From positions 1,308,001-1,372,000 of the forward strand of contig NZ_CP113060.1 of NCBI RefSeq assembly GCF_026625725.1: a stretch of 64,000 bases of DNA. The letters run 5' to 3'. Shown here piece by piece: positions 63,380 to 64,000 of this stretch. The position numbers and the translations under genes are program-made. Within the stretch, counting starts at the first letter, position 1; each line of letters starts with the position of its first letter. The notes under the pieces were generated by a model. The model worked only from the letters and a program-made list of their open reading frames with translations, ran no database searches and was not told the DNA's origin. Source of the DNA: Pseudomonas sp. SL4(2022) (GTDB taxonomy: Bacteria > Pseudomonadota > Gammaproteobacteria > Pseudomonadales > Pseudomonadaceae).

Positions 63380-63793
63380 TCATTTCACCAGTGGCAGGTT
63401 GTCGCCACGCCAGCTGGCAATCCCGCCGGACAGTTTGGCGGCGGTAAAGCCAGCTTTCTTCAGGTCGCGACAAACGCCACCACTGTGCTGGCCCATGGCA
63501 TCGACCACGATGATGGTTTTAGCCTTGTGCTTGTCCAGTTCAACCATGCGGGCAGCGAATTTTTCGAACGGAATATTCAATGCACCGACGATATGTCCGG
63601 CGGAAAAGTCCTTCTGTCCGCGAATGTCCAGCACCACGCCCTGCTCACTGTTGACCAGTGCGGTCAGCTCACGGCAACTCAGGCTCTGCCCACCTTTGCG
63701 CGCTTCGGTGAAGATCAGCAGCGCCAGCAGGGTCACGAACAATCCGCTCAGTACATAGTGGGTAGTGGCAAATTCAATCAAGTTGGCAAGCAT
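63380..63793 (-). CDS. Membrane-anchored rhodanese-like protein (YibN type)
   Basis: A 137-residue protein with one N-terminal helix (HYVLSGLFVTLLALLIF) and a rhodanese domain (VVLDIRGQKDFSAGHIVGALN). The active-site position has GQHSGGVCRDL, with the Cys offset from the usual loop start, so thiosulfate activity is uncertain. Start at 63793; longer frame to 63841 unlikely. Forms a likely unit with grxC and secB. Confidence 0.9.
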   Translation of the reverse strand: MLANLIEFATTHYVLSGLFVTLLALLIFTEARKGGQSLSCRELTALVNSEQGVVLDIRGQKDFSAGHIVGALNIPFEKFAARMVELDKHKAKTIIVVDAMGQHSGGVCRDLKKAGFTAAKLSGGIASWRGDNLPLVK

Positions 63794-63939
63794 TATGCGG
63801 TTCCGGGACGGTAAAATGTCGGCCAGTATACACAGCCACACAGGCCGGCCAAACCCCGCCTGGCGGTGACGTTTGCCGCACTTGGCCGTAAAATGCCCGG
63901 CCTTGTTTCCCGCCCATCGACCCAGAGCGAGCCAGCTTT

Positions 63940-64000
63940 ATGAGCGCCACGCCCAAACCCCTGGTACTGATCATCCTTGATGGCTTCGGCCACAGTGACA
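63940..64000 (+). CDS. gpmI: 2,3-bisphosphoglycerate-independent phosphoglycerate mutase, 5' end
   Basis: The first 20 codons up to the window edge: KPLVLIILDGFGHSD, where the LDGFG block holds the metal-binding Asp of GpmI. Interconverts 3- and 2-phosphoglycerate. Divergent from the rhodanese gene. Confidence 0.93.
   Translation, partial: MSATPKPLVLIILDGFGHSD

Noticed and set aside
1..64000. CRISPR array, tRNA or rRNA genes
   Set aside because: No regularly spaced repeats, tRNA-like cloverleaf ends or rRNA motifs were noticed on either strand.

Overview
The window is about 64 kb of a GC-rich gammaproteobacterial chromosome, most likely a Pseudomonas that is not P. aeruginosa. This rests on protein style and gene order: blc-lipoprotein-DUF924-fbp, then typA-thiI-glnA-(DUF4124)2-ntrB-ntrC, then hypothetical-trmL-secB-grx-rhodanese-gpmI, matches from memory the P. 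aeruginosa PAO1 order around PA5107-PA5110, PA5117-PA5125 and PA5126-PA5131. No tRNA, rRNA or CRISPR array was seen.

Layout. (1) 1-13 kb, core: the rsmE end, TetR and DoxX genes, dtd-pip, small lipoproteins and lipocalin, DUF924-fbp, a membrane diguanylate cyclase, and a DUF3999-DUF2339 pair. (2) 13-21 kb, mixed accessory genes: YkgJ, a FAD oxidoreductase, a BLUF photoreceptor, a LysR/pirin pair, a YcaC-like hydrolase, an ABM-domain membrane protein, a TMEM175-like channel and a periplasmic binding protein, with an IS66 scar. (3) 21-24 kb, mobile and degraded DNA: a RAYT fragment fused to the broken 5' end of a cptA-like gene, an orphan nucleotidyltransferase-like gene and a full RAYT. (4) 23.5-34.1 kb: a contact-dependent inhibition locus on the minus strand in the order cdiB-cdiA-cdiI. 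(5) 34.3-43.6 kb: typA, thiI and the nitrogen-control genes glnA and ntrBC. (6) 43.7-61.1 kb: a full MSHA-type pilus operon (17 genes, mshI to mshQ). (7) 61.4-64 kb: an NrsZ-like sRNA, then trmL, secB, grxC, a rhodanese and the gpmI start.

How the parts work together. Three sigma54 (-24/-12) promoters with upstream NtrC-type boxes are visible, before glnA, before ntrB, and before a ~58-nt transcription unit at 61580 that matches the NrsZ sRNA of Pseudomonas by position and promoter type. The glnA and sRNA boxes are each paired at the same 31-bp spacing. The MSHA operon sits between ntrC and this sRNA, genes I recall as adjacent in PAO1, so it looks like a clean insertion into a conserved nitrogen-control neighbourhood. 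Its motor ATPase MshE carries two MshEN c-di-GMP-binding motifs, and the window also encodes a GGDEF enzyme. With CDI and MSHA together, much of the accessory content concerns surface contact and adhesion.

All calls are from reading the sequence and family knowledge; no database search was run. Starts were moved to internal codons where a ribosome binding site or coupled overlap supports this.
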